Part shown: piece after piece, positions 44,669 to 53,764 of the stretch
How the letters are laid out: the number at the start of each line of letters is the position of its first letter
How positions within the stretch are numbered: the first letter of the stretch is position 1
Source of the DNA: Catenovulum sediminis
GTDB taxonomy: Bacteria; Pseudomonadota; Gammaproteobacteria; Enterobacterales; Alteromonadaceae
DNA length: 64,000 nucleotides
Assembly: GCF_007289895.1 (NCBI RefSeq)
Contig: NZ_CP041660.1
Location: 3,782,001-3,846,000, forward strand
Direction of reading: 5' to 3'
Translations under genes and position numbers: made by a program
The notes under the pieces: generated by a model
Databases searched by the model: none
Told to the model about the DNA's origin: nothing
The model's input: only the letters and a program-made list of their open reading frames with translations

Positions 44669-46078
44669 ATGTCGAAAAAATCACTTGTTAAAAAGGTCAG
44701 TGCATTCGCGCTGGCGACTTCAAGCATTTTATCATGTCAGGTTAATGCAGAAACAATTTTACATGCATTTAACTGGACTTACGACGAGGTTGAACAAAAG
44801 GCACAGGAAATTGCCAACTTAGGTTATAAGAAAGTTTTAGTTTCACCGGCTTATAAGTCGTCAGGCTCAGAGTGGTGGTCAAGATATCAACCCCAAGATT
44901 TACGGGTTATTGATAGCCCGTTAGGGGATACAAATGATTTTAAAGACATGATAAATGCACTGAGTGCACATGGCGTTGATGTATATGCTGATATCGTGCT
45001 GAATCATATGGCGAATGAATCTTGGAAACGCTCAGATCTGAATTACCCCGGCACAGATGTACTTAACGAATATGCCGCCAATTATAACTATTACAATTCG
45101 ATCAAATTATTTGGTGACATTAATTATAACTATTTAGGTGCAGGTGATTTTCATCCGGCGGGTTGTATCACGGATTGGAATGATCCCGGTCACGTACAAT
45201 ACTGGCGTTTATGTGGTGGTAATGGTGATACAGGTTTGCCAGATTTAGATGCAAATAACTGGGTTGTAGAGCAGCAAAAAAGCTACCTTCAGGCACTTAA
45301 AAATTTAGGCGTAAAAGGGTTTCGTGTTGATGCTGCTAAACATATGACTAACTATCATATCAATGCGGTATTTACCTCACAGATTAAACAAGGTATGCAT
45401 GTATTTGGAGAAATCATAACATCAGGTGGTTCGGGTGATGGCAGTTATGATAATTTTCTTGCCCCCTATTTAAATGAAACAGATCACGCTGCATATGACT
45501 TTCCATTATTTGCGCAAATGCGCAGTGCATTGGGTCCGGGTGGTTCCATGAACCAACTGGTTGATCCGGGCGCTTATGGTCAGGCACTGCCAGGATACCG
45601 TGCTGTAACCTTCTCGATCACGCATGATATCCCAACCAATGATGGTTTCCGCTATCAAATTATGGACCCGACTGATGAATATTTGGCCAACGCCTTTATT
45701 CTCGGCCGTGATGGTGGTGTACCTATGATTTATTCAGATCATAACGAAAGTAACGACGGCAACCGTTGGGTTGATATGTATAAACGCAATGACGTTGCTG
45801 GCATGGTTAAGTTCCACAATGCAACCGATGGTCGCTCTATGGAAATTTTAAATTCAAACGACTGTATCATTTTGTTTAAAAGAGAACATGTTGGCGTGGT
45901 TGGCATTAACAAGTGTGGATCTGGGCAAGATGTTTGGGTGAATACCTCAGATGCAGGTTTATGGTGGTATAGAACTTACAGAGATACGCTAGATGGTAGC
46001 AGCACTCAGTATATCACCTCTACATGGCACAAATTCTATTTACCAGCTAGACAAGCTCGTATGTGGTTAATGGAGTAG
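44669..46078 (+). CDS. Secreted alpha-amylase (GH13)
   Basis: Hydrolyses alpha-1,4-glucan bonds in starch. A signal peptide (LVKKVSAFALATSSILSCQVNAE, cleavage near 28) precedes a GH13 barrel with motif I DVYADIVLNHM, motif II GFRVDAAKH (nucleophile Asp222, numbered from the first ATG), motif III with Glu249 in VFGEII and motif IV THDIPTND (Asp321). The length fits a single barrel plus domain C. Two adjacent ATGs exist (44666 and 44669); the second is better spaced (6 nt) from AGGAAG and is used. No other starch gene is adjacent, and the next gene is the pectin TonB receptor. Confidence 0.94.
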   Translation: MSKKSLVKKVSAFALATSSILSCQVNAETILHAFNWTYDEVEQKAQEIANLGYKKVLVSPAYKSSGSEWWSRYQPQDLRVIDSPLGDTNDFKDMINALSAHGVDVYADIVLNHMANESWKRSDLNYPGTDVLNEYAANYNYYNSIKLFGDINYNYLGAGDFHPAGCITDWNDPGHVQYWRLCGGNGDTGLPDLDANNWVVEQQKSYLQALKNLGVKGFRVDAAKHMTNYHINAVFTSQIKQGMHVFGEIITSGGSGDGSYDNFLAPYLNETDHAAYDFPLFAQMRSALGPGGSMNQLVDPGAYGQALPGYRAVTFSITHDIPTNDGFRYQIMDPTDEYLANAFILGRDGGVPMIYSDHNESNDGNRWVDMYKRNDVAGMVKFHNATDGRSMEILNSNDCIILFKREHVGVVGINKCGSGQDVWVNTSDAGLWWYRTYRDTLDGSSTQYITSTWHKFYLPARQARMWLME

Positions 46079-46407
46079 CCCTGACCTTCCCTTTTAAATC
46101 TAATTTTACGACCCTCTTGCTCTCCCCTTAGAGTTTTCAAAGGGGGTTGTAAAAAATGAAATCCCTTTCTAAACATACAAACGAACTTAAATCAACGAAG
46201 CGCATATTAATAATATAGTACATGGGTGAACTATATTTATATGCTGAACGTCAGCTAAAGTATAACCCACTCTATTTAATATTACTATATCATCTTTGAA
46301 CTTGATATTTAGATTAACCACCTTTGAGCTATCACCTTTATATGTAAAAACCAAACAGTCAGAACATTTACCAGGCAATTAATTTAAAAAAATGTAAAAT
46401 TTACTAT

Positions 46408-46421
46408 TGCCACCGGTAGCA
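46408..46421. promoter_or_regulatory. CCACCGGT operator 1 (upstream, TonB receptor)
   Basis: TGCCACCGGTAGCA, extended by AT on each side into an 18-bp near-perfect palindrome centred on CCGG, as in LacI-family operators. It lies 142 bp before the TonB receptor start and begins exactly 100 bp before operator 2. Confidence 0.75.
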
Positions 46422-46507
46422 ATTATATATTATCTTAACCTAATTGAAATAAATTGAGAACGAAACATTTCAATTAATTAGGCATTACTTTACCGTAAGA
46501 ATAAATA

Positions 46508-46521
46508 TGCCACCGGTAGCA
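46508..46521. promoter_or_regulatory. CCACCGGT operator 2 (proximal, TonB receptor)
   Basis: TGCCACCGGTAGCA, identical over 14 bp to operator 1, 28 bp before the receptor's start codon, where bound repressor would block transcription. Five sites in the window share the core GCCACCGGTAGCA. Confidence 0.8.
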
Positions 46522-46549
46522 TACTATACACATACCAAGGAGATTAAAG

Positions 46550-49288
46550 ATGCAAAGCACTTTACGTAATAGAAAAGGCACAACCAATCAGCGTATTCTA
46601 AAAAGAACCAAGCTAATGAGTTGTTTAAGTTTAATTTTAGGCATGCATGCTTTGCCGACTGTACACGCACAAGAATCAGCAGAAGATGTGGAAACCATTG
46701 AAGTAAAAGGTTTCCGTGCATCTTTAAACAAATCGCTGGCGACAAAAAGAGTATCGGTTAACGCAGCAGAATCAATTGCCGCCGAAGATATAGGTAAATT
46801 TCCGGATTTAAATATTGCAGAATCTCTGCAGCGTGTGCCGGGTGTTGCGATTAGTCGAGAAGGCGGTGAAGGCCGACAAATTACATTACGTGGTTTAGGG
46901 CCGGATTTTACCCGTTCAACTTTAAATGGCATGGAAGTACCCGCCAGTACAGATGGTACTGATTCAGGCGGCGGCGTAAATGGCGGCCGTGCGTTTGATT
47001 TTAACGTATTTGCCTCAGAACTATTTAATCGTGTTGATATTCAAAAAGCCCCGACCGCAGCAATGGAAGAAGGCGGTATCGCCGGTACAGTTGACATGTA
47101 TTCTGCCAAACCATTTGATTCGCAGGGTTTTCATGTTTCAGCATCAGCACAAGGCGGATACAACGAATTAAGCAAAGAGGTTGACCCTAGGTTTGCGTTT
47201 ATGATCAGCAATACATTTGCTGACGACACCATTGGTGCCTTGTTTTCTATTGCGAGTTCTAAACGAAATGTACGGCAAGAGGGTTTTGGGACCGTTCGCT
47301 GGACCACGCCAGTCAAAGACGGTGGCGGTATTTTTGCCGATACATCGGCAACTCAAGTGGAAGGTACACCCAATGTCGGTAGCTGTACAGTCCAAGAAGG
47401 GGAAGTAGAAGTTGACGTCGATCCAATCAATTGTTTATGGACCCCTCGCCTGCCTCGCCCAGATTTCTTTGGTAACGAGCAAGAGCGTTTAGGTTTTACG
47501 GGCTCATTACAGTATGCACCAACAGATGATTTGTTAGTCACATTTGATATGCTGCAATCGACCTTAGACAATAAGCGTACTATGTATAATTTCTTTGAAA
47601 TGTTCAGAAGTACGTTTGATGAAATCACCCCAGTGTCTATTAAAGTACATCCTAACGGGCGCCAAGTATTAGCAGGCACGTATGATGGAATGAACTCCAG
47701 AATTGAAAGTCGCCAGCAAATTTCTGAAACCAAGTTTAAACAATACGTATTATCTGGTCGATATCATTTAAGTGATTACCTGACCTTAAATGCGATGGTG
47801 GGTACAGCAGAATCTGACGCCCGTTCAGAGCAATACCGTTACAACATGACAAACTCAACCGATCACAGGTTTAGTTTTGATTTCAGTAAAAACGCCAATA
47901 ACCCAGAATTAGATTATGGTTACGACATCAACGATGAGAGCATGTACAACTTAGTAGATGGTCGTTTACGGGCAACTGATGTATTACGCGAAAATGATAC
48001 TGCAAAATTAGATCTTAGTTATGATATGGGTGACTACATTATTAAAACAGGGCTCGCCTTTAATGATCGCAGTGTTGCTTATGCTGAAGAGCAAATAAAC
48101 GGATTTGCAGATCAAGATTCGGCTGTTGGTTATACAGAAATGCTACCTTACGATGACTTTGGCAATGGTTTTGATGGAGGTTTGCCACGCTTTATCGTCG
48201 CTGATTTCGCTAAAATCGAATCAACTATCTTAGAAAAAAACTGGACGCCAAGAAGTGAACAGAGCTGGTTAGTACAAGAAGAAACACAAGCGGCGTATGT
48301 GCAGGCCAACACAGATTTTGATATTGGCTCTATGTTACTGCGTACAAACTTTGGTGTGCGTTATGTTAAAACCGAAACCACATCAACTGGTTTTATTCAA
48401 ACGGATCCTGTCACGGTTGGTAACAGTTATTCAAATGTCCTACCCGCGATTAACTTAGCGTTAGATGCAACTGATGAAATTGTATTGCGTTTGGGTATTT
48501 CAAAATCAATGACGCGTCCTGGCTTAAGCTCGCTAAACCCAGGGAATCCATCTTTTTCTTATGCCAATTCATCGGTTAGCGCAGGTAACCCCAAACTCGA
48601 TCCGTTTGTTTCAAACAATGCCGATTTAAGTTTTGAGTGGTATTTTGACAGCGAAGCACTATTTGCCGCGACAATATTTACCAAAAACATTGAAACTTAC
48701 ATCAAAACCGATAGTGAAGAAAAATTTGTTGACCCGGTTTATTATCCATTTATTGACAGTGATCCACAATACGATCCAAGCTTAGCGCTTGATCCAAGAG
48801 AGGTAAAATACACCCATAACACGCCATTAAATGTAGGTGGAATAAACATCAATGGCTATGAACTTATCTATCAGCAACCGTTCACTTTTCTACCTGAGCC
48901 ATTTAACGGTTTTGGCATAGTTGCTAACTATACAAAAGTTTCAACCGGTGAGGACATTACTGATTTATCGGAAAACTCCTACAACCTAACTTTTTATTAC
49001 GAGCAAGAATCCTTTGGTGCAAGAATTTCGGCAAATACACGTGATGATTATATTACCGATTATACTGGCAGTAACGGCAATAAAGAGCACGGTACAACCG
49101 GGCCAACTCATCTTGATTTATCGGCATTTTACAATGTCACAGATAATATTACCGTGACCTTTGAAGCCATTAACTTAACCGATGAATATGAAAGACTCTA
49201 CACGACAGGTGATGGTGATTTAAACTTAATGCGAGAATATAACCACACTGGAACTCAGTTTTTCTTAGGTGCTCGTTTTAATATCTAG
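46550..49288 (+). CDS. TonB-dependent receptor for pectin-derived oligosaccharides
   Basis: A 912-residue outer-membrane transporter. The start is set by AAGGAG at 46537-46542; it gives a long, basic leader and a signal core (MSCLSLILGMHALPTVHAQ, cleavage about 41). The plug domain shows the TonB-box-like ETIEVKGF, then LQRVPGVAISREGGEGRQ and RGLGPDFTRSTLNGM. A 22-strand barrel follows, ending in FFLGARFNI. This is the carbohydrate-type receptor of gammaproteobacteria. The substrate is inferred from the neighbouring pectinase operon and the shared operator. A strong bidirectional terminator lies downstream. Confidence 0.93.
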   Translation: MQSTLRNRKGTTNQRILKRTKLMSCLSLILGMHALPTVHAQESAEDVETIEVKGFRASLNKSLATKRVSVNAAESIAAEDIGKFPDLNIAESLQRVPGVAISREGGEGRQITLRGLGPDFTRSTLNGMEVPASTDGTDSGGGVNGGRAFDFNVFASELFNRVDIQKAPTAAMEEGGIAGTVDMYSAKPFDSQGFHVSASAQGGYNELSKEVDPRFAFMISNTFADDTIGALFSIASSKRNVRQEGFGTVRWTTPVKDGGGIFADTSATQVEGTPNVGSCTVQEGEVEVDVDPINCLWTPRLPRPDFFGNEQERLGFTGSLQYAPTDDLLVTFDMLQSTLDNKRTMYNFFEMFRSTFDEITPVSIKVHPNGRQVLAGTYDGMNSRIESRQQISETKFKQYVLSGRYHLSDYLTLNAMVGTAESDARSEQYRYNMTNSTDHRFSFDFSKNANNPELDYGYDINDESMYNLVDGRLRATDVLRENDTAKLDLSYDMGDYIIKTGLAFNDRSVAYAEEQINGFADQDSAVGYTEMLPYDDFGNGFDGGLPRFIVADFAKIESTILEKNWTPRSEQSWLVQEETQAAYVQANTDFDIGSMLLRTNFGVRYVKTETTSTGFIQTDPVTVGNSYSNVLPAINLALDATDEIVLRLGISKSMTRPGLSSLNPGNPSFSYANSSVSAGNPKLDPFVSNNADLSFEWYFDSEALFAATIFTKNIETYIKTDSEEKFVDPVYYPFIDSDPQYDPSLALDPREVKYTHNTPLNVGGININGYELIYQQPFTFLPEPFNGFGIVANYTKVSTGEDITDLSENSYNLTFYYEQESFGARISANTRDDYITDYTGSNGNKEHGTTGPTHLDLSAFYNVTDNITVTFEAINLTDEYERLYTTGDGDLNLMREYNHTGTQFFLGARFNI

Positions 49289-49303
49289 TCACTAGGCAAA
49301 AAC

Positions 49304-49334
49304 AAAAACCGCCGGCAATACCGGCGGTTTTATT
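49304..49334. terminator. Bidirectional intrinsic terminator between the TonB receptor and kdgK
   Basis: AAACCGCCGG and CCGGCGGTTT form a perfect GC-rich stem with a 5-nt loop, with A residues before and T residues after. It serves both convergent genes, the receptor and the end of the long pectin operon. Confidence 0.9.
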
Positions 49335-49364
49335 TATTATGGGTTTAACCATTAGATAAATGAA

Positions 49365-50282
49365 CTAATCTAATTTTTGCAAATTTTCCAATGGAATGAT
49401 TGCACCTTTGTGCTGGATCACCGTGCCTGCTGTTTTGGCTGCAAACTGGACAGAGTCTGCAATTGATTTACCTTTTAAACGGGCAGCTAAAAAACTGCCA
49501 TTAAAAGAGTCACCAGCAGATGTTGTATCTACCACATTTTGGACAGGCGTCACTTTATGCTCTTGGTATTCACCGTTTATTGCAGAATAAACAGAGGCAG
49601 GACCGTTTTTAACAATCACTTCAGGGCAGTTAAATGGTTGCAAAAAGGTTTTGACAGACTCGATATCTGCACAACCGAATATCGCATCTAAGTCTTCGAT
49701 ACCGGGTAATAACAGATCACAACAAGCTAAAGCTTTACGGTATTGCGCTTGATAATCCCGTCCTTGCCACAATGCAGCACGGAAATTTGGATCAAAGGCA
49801 ATTTTAACGCCTTGTGCTCTGAGCTCTTCGAGCATTGACCAAAAATCATCTAAATCTTGCTGCTGGATAACCGCTAGACTAATGCCTGAATAAAACAAAT
49901 AATCAGCTTGTTTAAGCTGCTCGATTGCGTCTGCTTGTTTAATCGCAGAAATGACGCGTTTGGCCGCTGAATTGTCACGCCAGTAACTAAAGCTGCGCTC
50001 ACCTGAGTTATCTATTGAAATCATATACAAACCGGGCATGTACTGAGGCAACTGAAAACAAAGGTCGGTATTCAAAGACTCGTTGACTAAAAAGTTGCGT
50101 AATTTATCGCTCATTTTATCTTCGCCAACCGCCGTTACATAACTGACATCTGCTGTCGAATTTAAACGCTTTAAATACACCGCCATATTTAAGGTATCGC
50201 CCGCAATACCTTGTTTGTAATTATCATCACTTGCAGGTGCGAGCTCTATCATGGCTTCACCCAAACACATCACTTTTACCAT
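49365..50282 (-). CDS. kdgK: 2-keto-3-deoxygluconate kinase
   Basis: A PfkB-family sugar kinase phosphorylating KDG to KDPG, 305 residues. It shows VMCLGEAMIELAP at the N-terminus, GIAGDTLNMAVYLKRL (about 25-40), and the anion-hole and catalytic Asp in VVDTTSAGDSFNGSFLAARL (about 245-264). It is the last gene of the pectin operon, which fits its role at the end of uronate catabolism. kdgA, which would cleave KDPG, is not in the window. Confidence 0.93.
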   Translation of the reverse strand: MVKVMCLGEAMIELAPASDDNYKQGIAGDTLNMAVYLKRLNSTADVSYVTAVGEDKMSDKLRNFLVNESLNTDLCFQLPQYMPGLYMISIDNSGERSFSYWRDNSAAKRVISAIKQADAIEQLKQADYLFYSGISLAVIQQQDLDDFWSMLEELRAQGVKIAFDPNFRAALWQGRDYQAQYRKALACCDLLLPGIEDLDAIFGCADIESVKTFLQPFNCPEVIVKNGPASVYSAINGEYQEHKVTPVQNVVDTTSAGDSFNGSFLAARLKGKSIADSVQFAAKTAGTVIQHKGAIIPLENLQKLD

Positions 50283-50300
50283 TTAATATCCTTGCACTAA

Positions 50301-51782
50301 TTATTGAGGCAAGACACAGCGAATATCATCCGCTGTTAGCACCTGCCTGTAACTTTCTGTGATGTATTGTACCACCAGAGGATTTTCAACCAAGTGTTTT
50401 GGTAATAATCCTTCTGCATATATAAACAAAGCGACATCCTGCGCTGCATTTCCAGTAAAACTTTTTGCCAATTCTAATAATTGTCGCGCTTTAGGATCGT
50501 TTAATTGTTCCGTATCATCTGCTGAAAGTTTAGCTTTGTTAGCAACAAATTTAATCCAGGCTGCGACAACAAAATACAATGCATTATTAGTACGCTGATT
50601 GTTTAAATTATCATTGATAGGCTCTAAGGTTCTAACCGGAATTTTAATTGAACCATCACAAGCGATTTGCTCTAACAAATGACGAATTTTTGGATTTTCA
50701 AAACGCGCGATAATGTCCCGTGAATATGCGGTTAAATCTAAACCTGCTGGTGCGTCTATTGTCGGAATAATCTCTTCATCTACCAACTTGATTAAAAATG
50801 CTTTTAAACGACTATCACTAATGGCTTGATAGACGGTTTCATAACCACATAAACGACCAATATAAGCTAAAGCAGAATGCAGACCATTTAAAATTCGAAG
50901 TTTCGTATGCTCAAAACCATTCACATTTGATGTAAATATTACCCCAACGGATTGCCAGTCAGGTTTATCGCCGGTTAAACAATCTTCAATAACCCATTGA
51001 TTAAACCCCTCTCTTTGCACTGGGGCTAAATCGGTTAAACCAGTGGCGGATTCTACCAAAGCTAACGTTTTATCTTCTGTGTGCGGTGTAATACAGTCAA
51101 CCATAGTATTTGGAAACTGCACGTTACTGGCAATCCAACCCGCTAATGCTTGTGAATAAAAACCGGCTAACTGAACCACGCCGCGTTTTAATTTTTCACC
51201 GTTGGCCGGCAAATTGTCACAGGCTATGACATTAAATGGCGCAACCGATTTTTCCCATCGAATGGCCAGCGCCGCAACTATCATACCTAAAGCCGATTTG
51301 GGTTGAGTCGGGTTTTGAATGTCATGCTGAATGATTTCCAGCTCTGTATCCAACTCGCCTGCAGAATTTAAACAATATCCTTTTTCTGTAACCGTTAAAG
51401 ACACCAGCTTAGTGTCTGCATCAGTCATTCTAAAAAGCACTTTATCCAATTGATGGGCGGCAACCAATACCTCTTTTAACGCGCCCACAATTTGAAATTC
51501 GTCTTGTTTATCGGTCACGGCAACGGTATACAAACCATCCTGAGCTGCTAGTTTTTGTTGTAAATCAGCATTTCGCATACTTACACCACAAATACCCCAG
51601 TCACCTCCCTGCTCGTTCATAACTTTTTCCGTATACAAAGCTTGATGCGAACGATGAAATGCCCCTAACCCCAAATGAACAATGCCAATTTTACAAGTGT
51701 CTCGGTTGTATTTCGGTAACAATACATTGGGTTTATTTTGGCTGTTTTGTAGTTTAATTAAACTACTTTGGTCTAATCTCAT
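50301..51782 (-). CDS. uxuB: Mannitol dehydrogenase-family fructuronate reductase
   Basis: An NAD-dependent polyol/uronate dehydrogenase, 493 residues. It shows IGIVHLGLGAFHRSHQALYTEK (about 32-53, read in parts), the nucleotide-binding Rossmann start typical of UxuB and mannitol 2-dehydrogenases rather than the tagaturonate reductase UxaB, then VIACDNLPANGEKLKRGV and VDCITPHTED. The context (kdgK next, pectinases before) favours D-fructuronate reduction to D-mannonate. ATG at 51782 with GAGAG upstream is preferred to the frame start at 51836, which would overlap the esterase gene. Confidence 0.85.
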   Translation of the reverse strand: MRLDQSSLIKLQNSQNKPNVLLPKYNRDTCKIGIVHLGLGAFHRSHQALYTEKVMNEQGGDWGICGVSMRNADLQQKLAAQDGLYTVAVTDKQDEFQIVGALKEVLVAAHQLDKVLFRMTDADTKLVSLTVTEKGYCLNSAGELDTELEIIQHDIQNPTQPKSALGMIVAALAIRWEKSVAPFNVIACDNLPANGEKLKRGVVQLAGFYSQALAGWIASNVQFPNTMVDCITPHTEDKTLALVESATGLTDLAPVQREGFNQWVIEDCLTGDKPDWQSVGVIFTSNVNGFEHTKLRILNGLHSALAYIGRLCGYETVYQAISDSRLKAFLIKLVDEEIIPTIDAPAGLDLTAYSRDIIARFENPKIRHLLEQIACDGSIKIPVRTLEPINDNLNNQRTNNALYFVVAAWIKFVANKAKLSADDTEQLNDPKARQLLELAKSFTGNAAQDVALFIYAEGLLPKHLVENPLVVQYITESYRQVLTADDIRCVLPQ

Positions 51783-51804
51783 AATTTTTCTCTCATCTAA
51801 CAGA

Positions 51805-53004
51805 TTACTCTTGTGAAATACTCGGCTGCCAGCCACCTAACAGCTGTTCAAGCGTGTAATAGTGCGCAACTTCTTGATCAGTTAATTGCCTGCGTTTATG
51901 GTTTTGAGATGCCCCCGGCCCGCTATTTTTATATTCAAAAAAACGCGCACTTTCGGGTTTAAACTCATCTTTTTGACCTTTCACTCGACTGGTGCCTCGC
52001 ATCGATGCCCAACCATTAAGACTAATATGTGCATCCATATAGGTATTAATGTAAACCGCTTTACCTATCGCATTTGGGTTTGCGTATCGACCATCATGAA
52101 AGGTTGTGGTGGGATGCCACGGGCGCCCTAAAGGCACTGAGTTATCAGGTACATTTGGCTCACGTAGCAAACGACAATTTAAAAAGGTAAAACCATAAGG
52201 TTGTGTAATTAAGGTACTGGGCGCGGTGACATATCCGCTATACTTTGTTTTTTTATAACGTGCACGTGAAATGATATCGGTTTCTGTAAAAACCACATTT
52301 CCTTTACCAAAAATAAAATCGACATGACCAAAAATTTTACTGCGGTAAAAATAACTGCGCCCAGCATCGGCATATAAGGTATCTTGATAACCGAATAAAC
52401 TGACATTTTCAAAACTGTTTTTATCTGCCTGACCTGCGATTTTTAACGCGACGGCTTGCTCTCCCCCAACCTTATTCTCATCCGTTTTATCAAGTTTTTC
52501 ATTAGCCGGATAATCAAAACCATTCTCAATGCTGAGGTTTTTAAGCTGAATATTTTTTGCGGTGATCGAAAAAGTTGCGGTGCGAAAAGTGCCGTATTTT
52601 TCAAGACCATTTGGCATTAACTTACCGGCATATAAATCGTATGTAATTAACGTTTGAGCAGGTTCTTCATGAGCGCCTTGCCCTTCAATAGTAATGTTAT
52701 TTTTATCAACCACCACTCTTTGATAATAGCGTCCGGCAGTAATAAGTATTTGGTAACGTTTATTTGAACGCTCGTTAATGACAGGTGCATCGTCTATTGC
52801 CTTTTGAATATCATGATAGACTGCGACACCTTTTGTTATCCATGCCTGTTTTTTCTGTTCAGAAGAAACATCTGACTGAATAACAACGGCGTCCGGTAAC
52901 CTTTTTAATGGGTTAGCTACACCCGCATTGTGAGGAATCGCGCAGCTTTGCAGGCACAAAACAAAAGTGACAATGAATAATAACTGGATTTTGATAACCG
53001 CCAT
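51805..53004 (-). CDS. Pectin methylesterase, lipoprotein (CE8)
   Basis: Removes methyl esters from homogalacturonan. It has 399 residues with a lipoprotein signal (LLFIVTFVLCLQSCAIP, lipid Cys about 22). The right-handed beta-helix shows GYQDTLYADAGRSYF (first catalytic Asp, in QDTL), GHVDFIFGKGNVVF (second Asp) and LGRPWHP, the full CE8 signature. It is packed in the operon, 1 nt after the acetylesterase gene. Confidence 0.94.
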   Translation of the reverse strand: MAVIKIQLLFIVTFVLCLQSCAIPHNAGVANPLKRLPDAVVIQSDVSSEQKKQAWITKGVAVYHDIQKAIDDAPVINERSNKRYQILITAGRYYQRVVVDKNNITIEGQGAHEEPAQTLITYDLYAGKLMPNGLEKYGTFRTATFSITAKNIQLKNLSIENGFDYPANEKLDKTDENKVGGEQAVALKIAGQADKNSFENVSLFGYQDTLYADAGRSYFYRSKIFGHVDFIFGKGNVVFTETDIISRARYKKTKYSGYVTAPSTLITQPYGFTFLNCRLLREPNVPDNSVPLGRPWHPTTTFHDGRYANPNAIGKAVYINTYMDAHISLNGWASMRGTSRVKGQKDEFKPESARFFEYKNSGPGASQNHKRRQLTDQEVAHYYTLEQLLGGWQPSISQE

Positions 53005-53005
53005 A

Positions 53006-53764
53006 TTAGAAAAGCTCCGGTGCGATTTGTTTTAAATCCTCGACGACCAAAGACACAACTTCATCCGCGCCCCAAACCGATAAATGCGTTCTATCACTAA
53101 CACCATTTGGATACGCCGCATATTCGCCTGGCGCGTAAAACAAAAATAACTTTTTACTTTTTTCAGGGCCAAGTGTTTCATATAAAGTTTTCGTTTTTTG
53201 ATTTAAGGCGATAACAGGGACTGACAGTGTTCTGCCTAATTCATGCATGGCTTTAGGGTAATCGCCAAGGGTAAGAAATAGTTTGCCGTTTTGAGAAAAT
53301 TTATATCGATTGATTGAAGTGACTAACACCGGATTTGCCCCCGCTTGTCGAGCGGCATTAATATACTGAGTTAAATAATCCCGATATGTATTATCCGGAT
53401 CGGTAAAACGATTATTCGTTGTTTTTTGGTCATTATGGCCAAATTGAATTAACAAATAATCACCTTGCTTTATTTGCTCTTTAACCTTGTTAAAATGACC
53501 TTCTTCTATAAAGCTGCGTGAGCTTCTGCCAGAGACAGCCGCATTGACGACCTCTACACCATCCGCTAAATGATTTTGCAAACGCATCGCCCAACCTGTT
53601 CTTGGATAACGCTCAGGTTTGTAATAACTTGCGGTAGAGTCGCCCACCACAAATACTCGAGGTGAATTTTCTTTTACCGGTTGTTGTATTGCGCAGGCTG
53701 ATATCGCGAATAAAGATAAAACAACTAGCCAAAGTCTAAATCGCGATGACTTTAAAAATGACAT
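53006..53764 (-). CDS. SGNH rhamnogalacturonan acetylesterase, lipoprotein (CE12-like)
   Basis: An SGNH-fold esterase of 252 residues that probably removes acetyl groups from rhamnogalacturonan. A lipoprotein signal (WLVVLSLFAISACAIQ, lipid Cys about 25) is followed by block I VVGDSTASYY with the catalytic Ser (about 40-49), the block with NAAVSGRSSRS, block III FGHNDQK and the Asp-x-x-His pair in DRTHLSVWGAD (about 227-237). This layout matches CE12 enzymes such as YesT and RGAE. The operon context supports it. Confidence 0.9.
   Translation of the reverse strand: MSFLKSSRFRLWLVVLSLFAISACAIQQPVKENSPRVFVVGDSTASYYKPERYPRTGWAMRLQNHLADGVEVVNAAVSGRSSRSFIEEGHFNKVKEQIKQGDYLLIQFGHNDQKTTNNRFTDPDNTYRDYLTQYINAARQAGANPVLVTSINRYKFSQNGKLFLTLGDYPKAMHELGRTLSVPVIALNQKTKTLYETLGPEKSKKLFLFYAPGEYAAYPNGVSDRTHLSVWGADEVVSLVVEDLKQIAPELF

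Larger units (their letters stand above)
46079..46549. other. Gap between the amylase and the TonB receptor
   Basis: The 471-bp gap has no convincing gene. A 63-codon minus-strand frame (46187-46378) starts with TTG right after a stop and has no ribosome-binding site. The right end holds two copies of the pectin-locus operator, listed separately. Confidence 0.5.

Noticed and set aside
46187-46378. 63-codon minus-strand frame after the amylase
   Set aside because: It opens with TTG directly after a stop, has no ribosome-binding site and matches no family I recognise, so it is probably chance in AT-rich DNA.
47353-47733. 126-codon frame opposite the TonB receptor
   Set aside because: Antisense shadow of a clear coding region without a ribosome-binding site.
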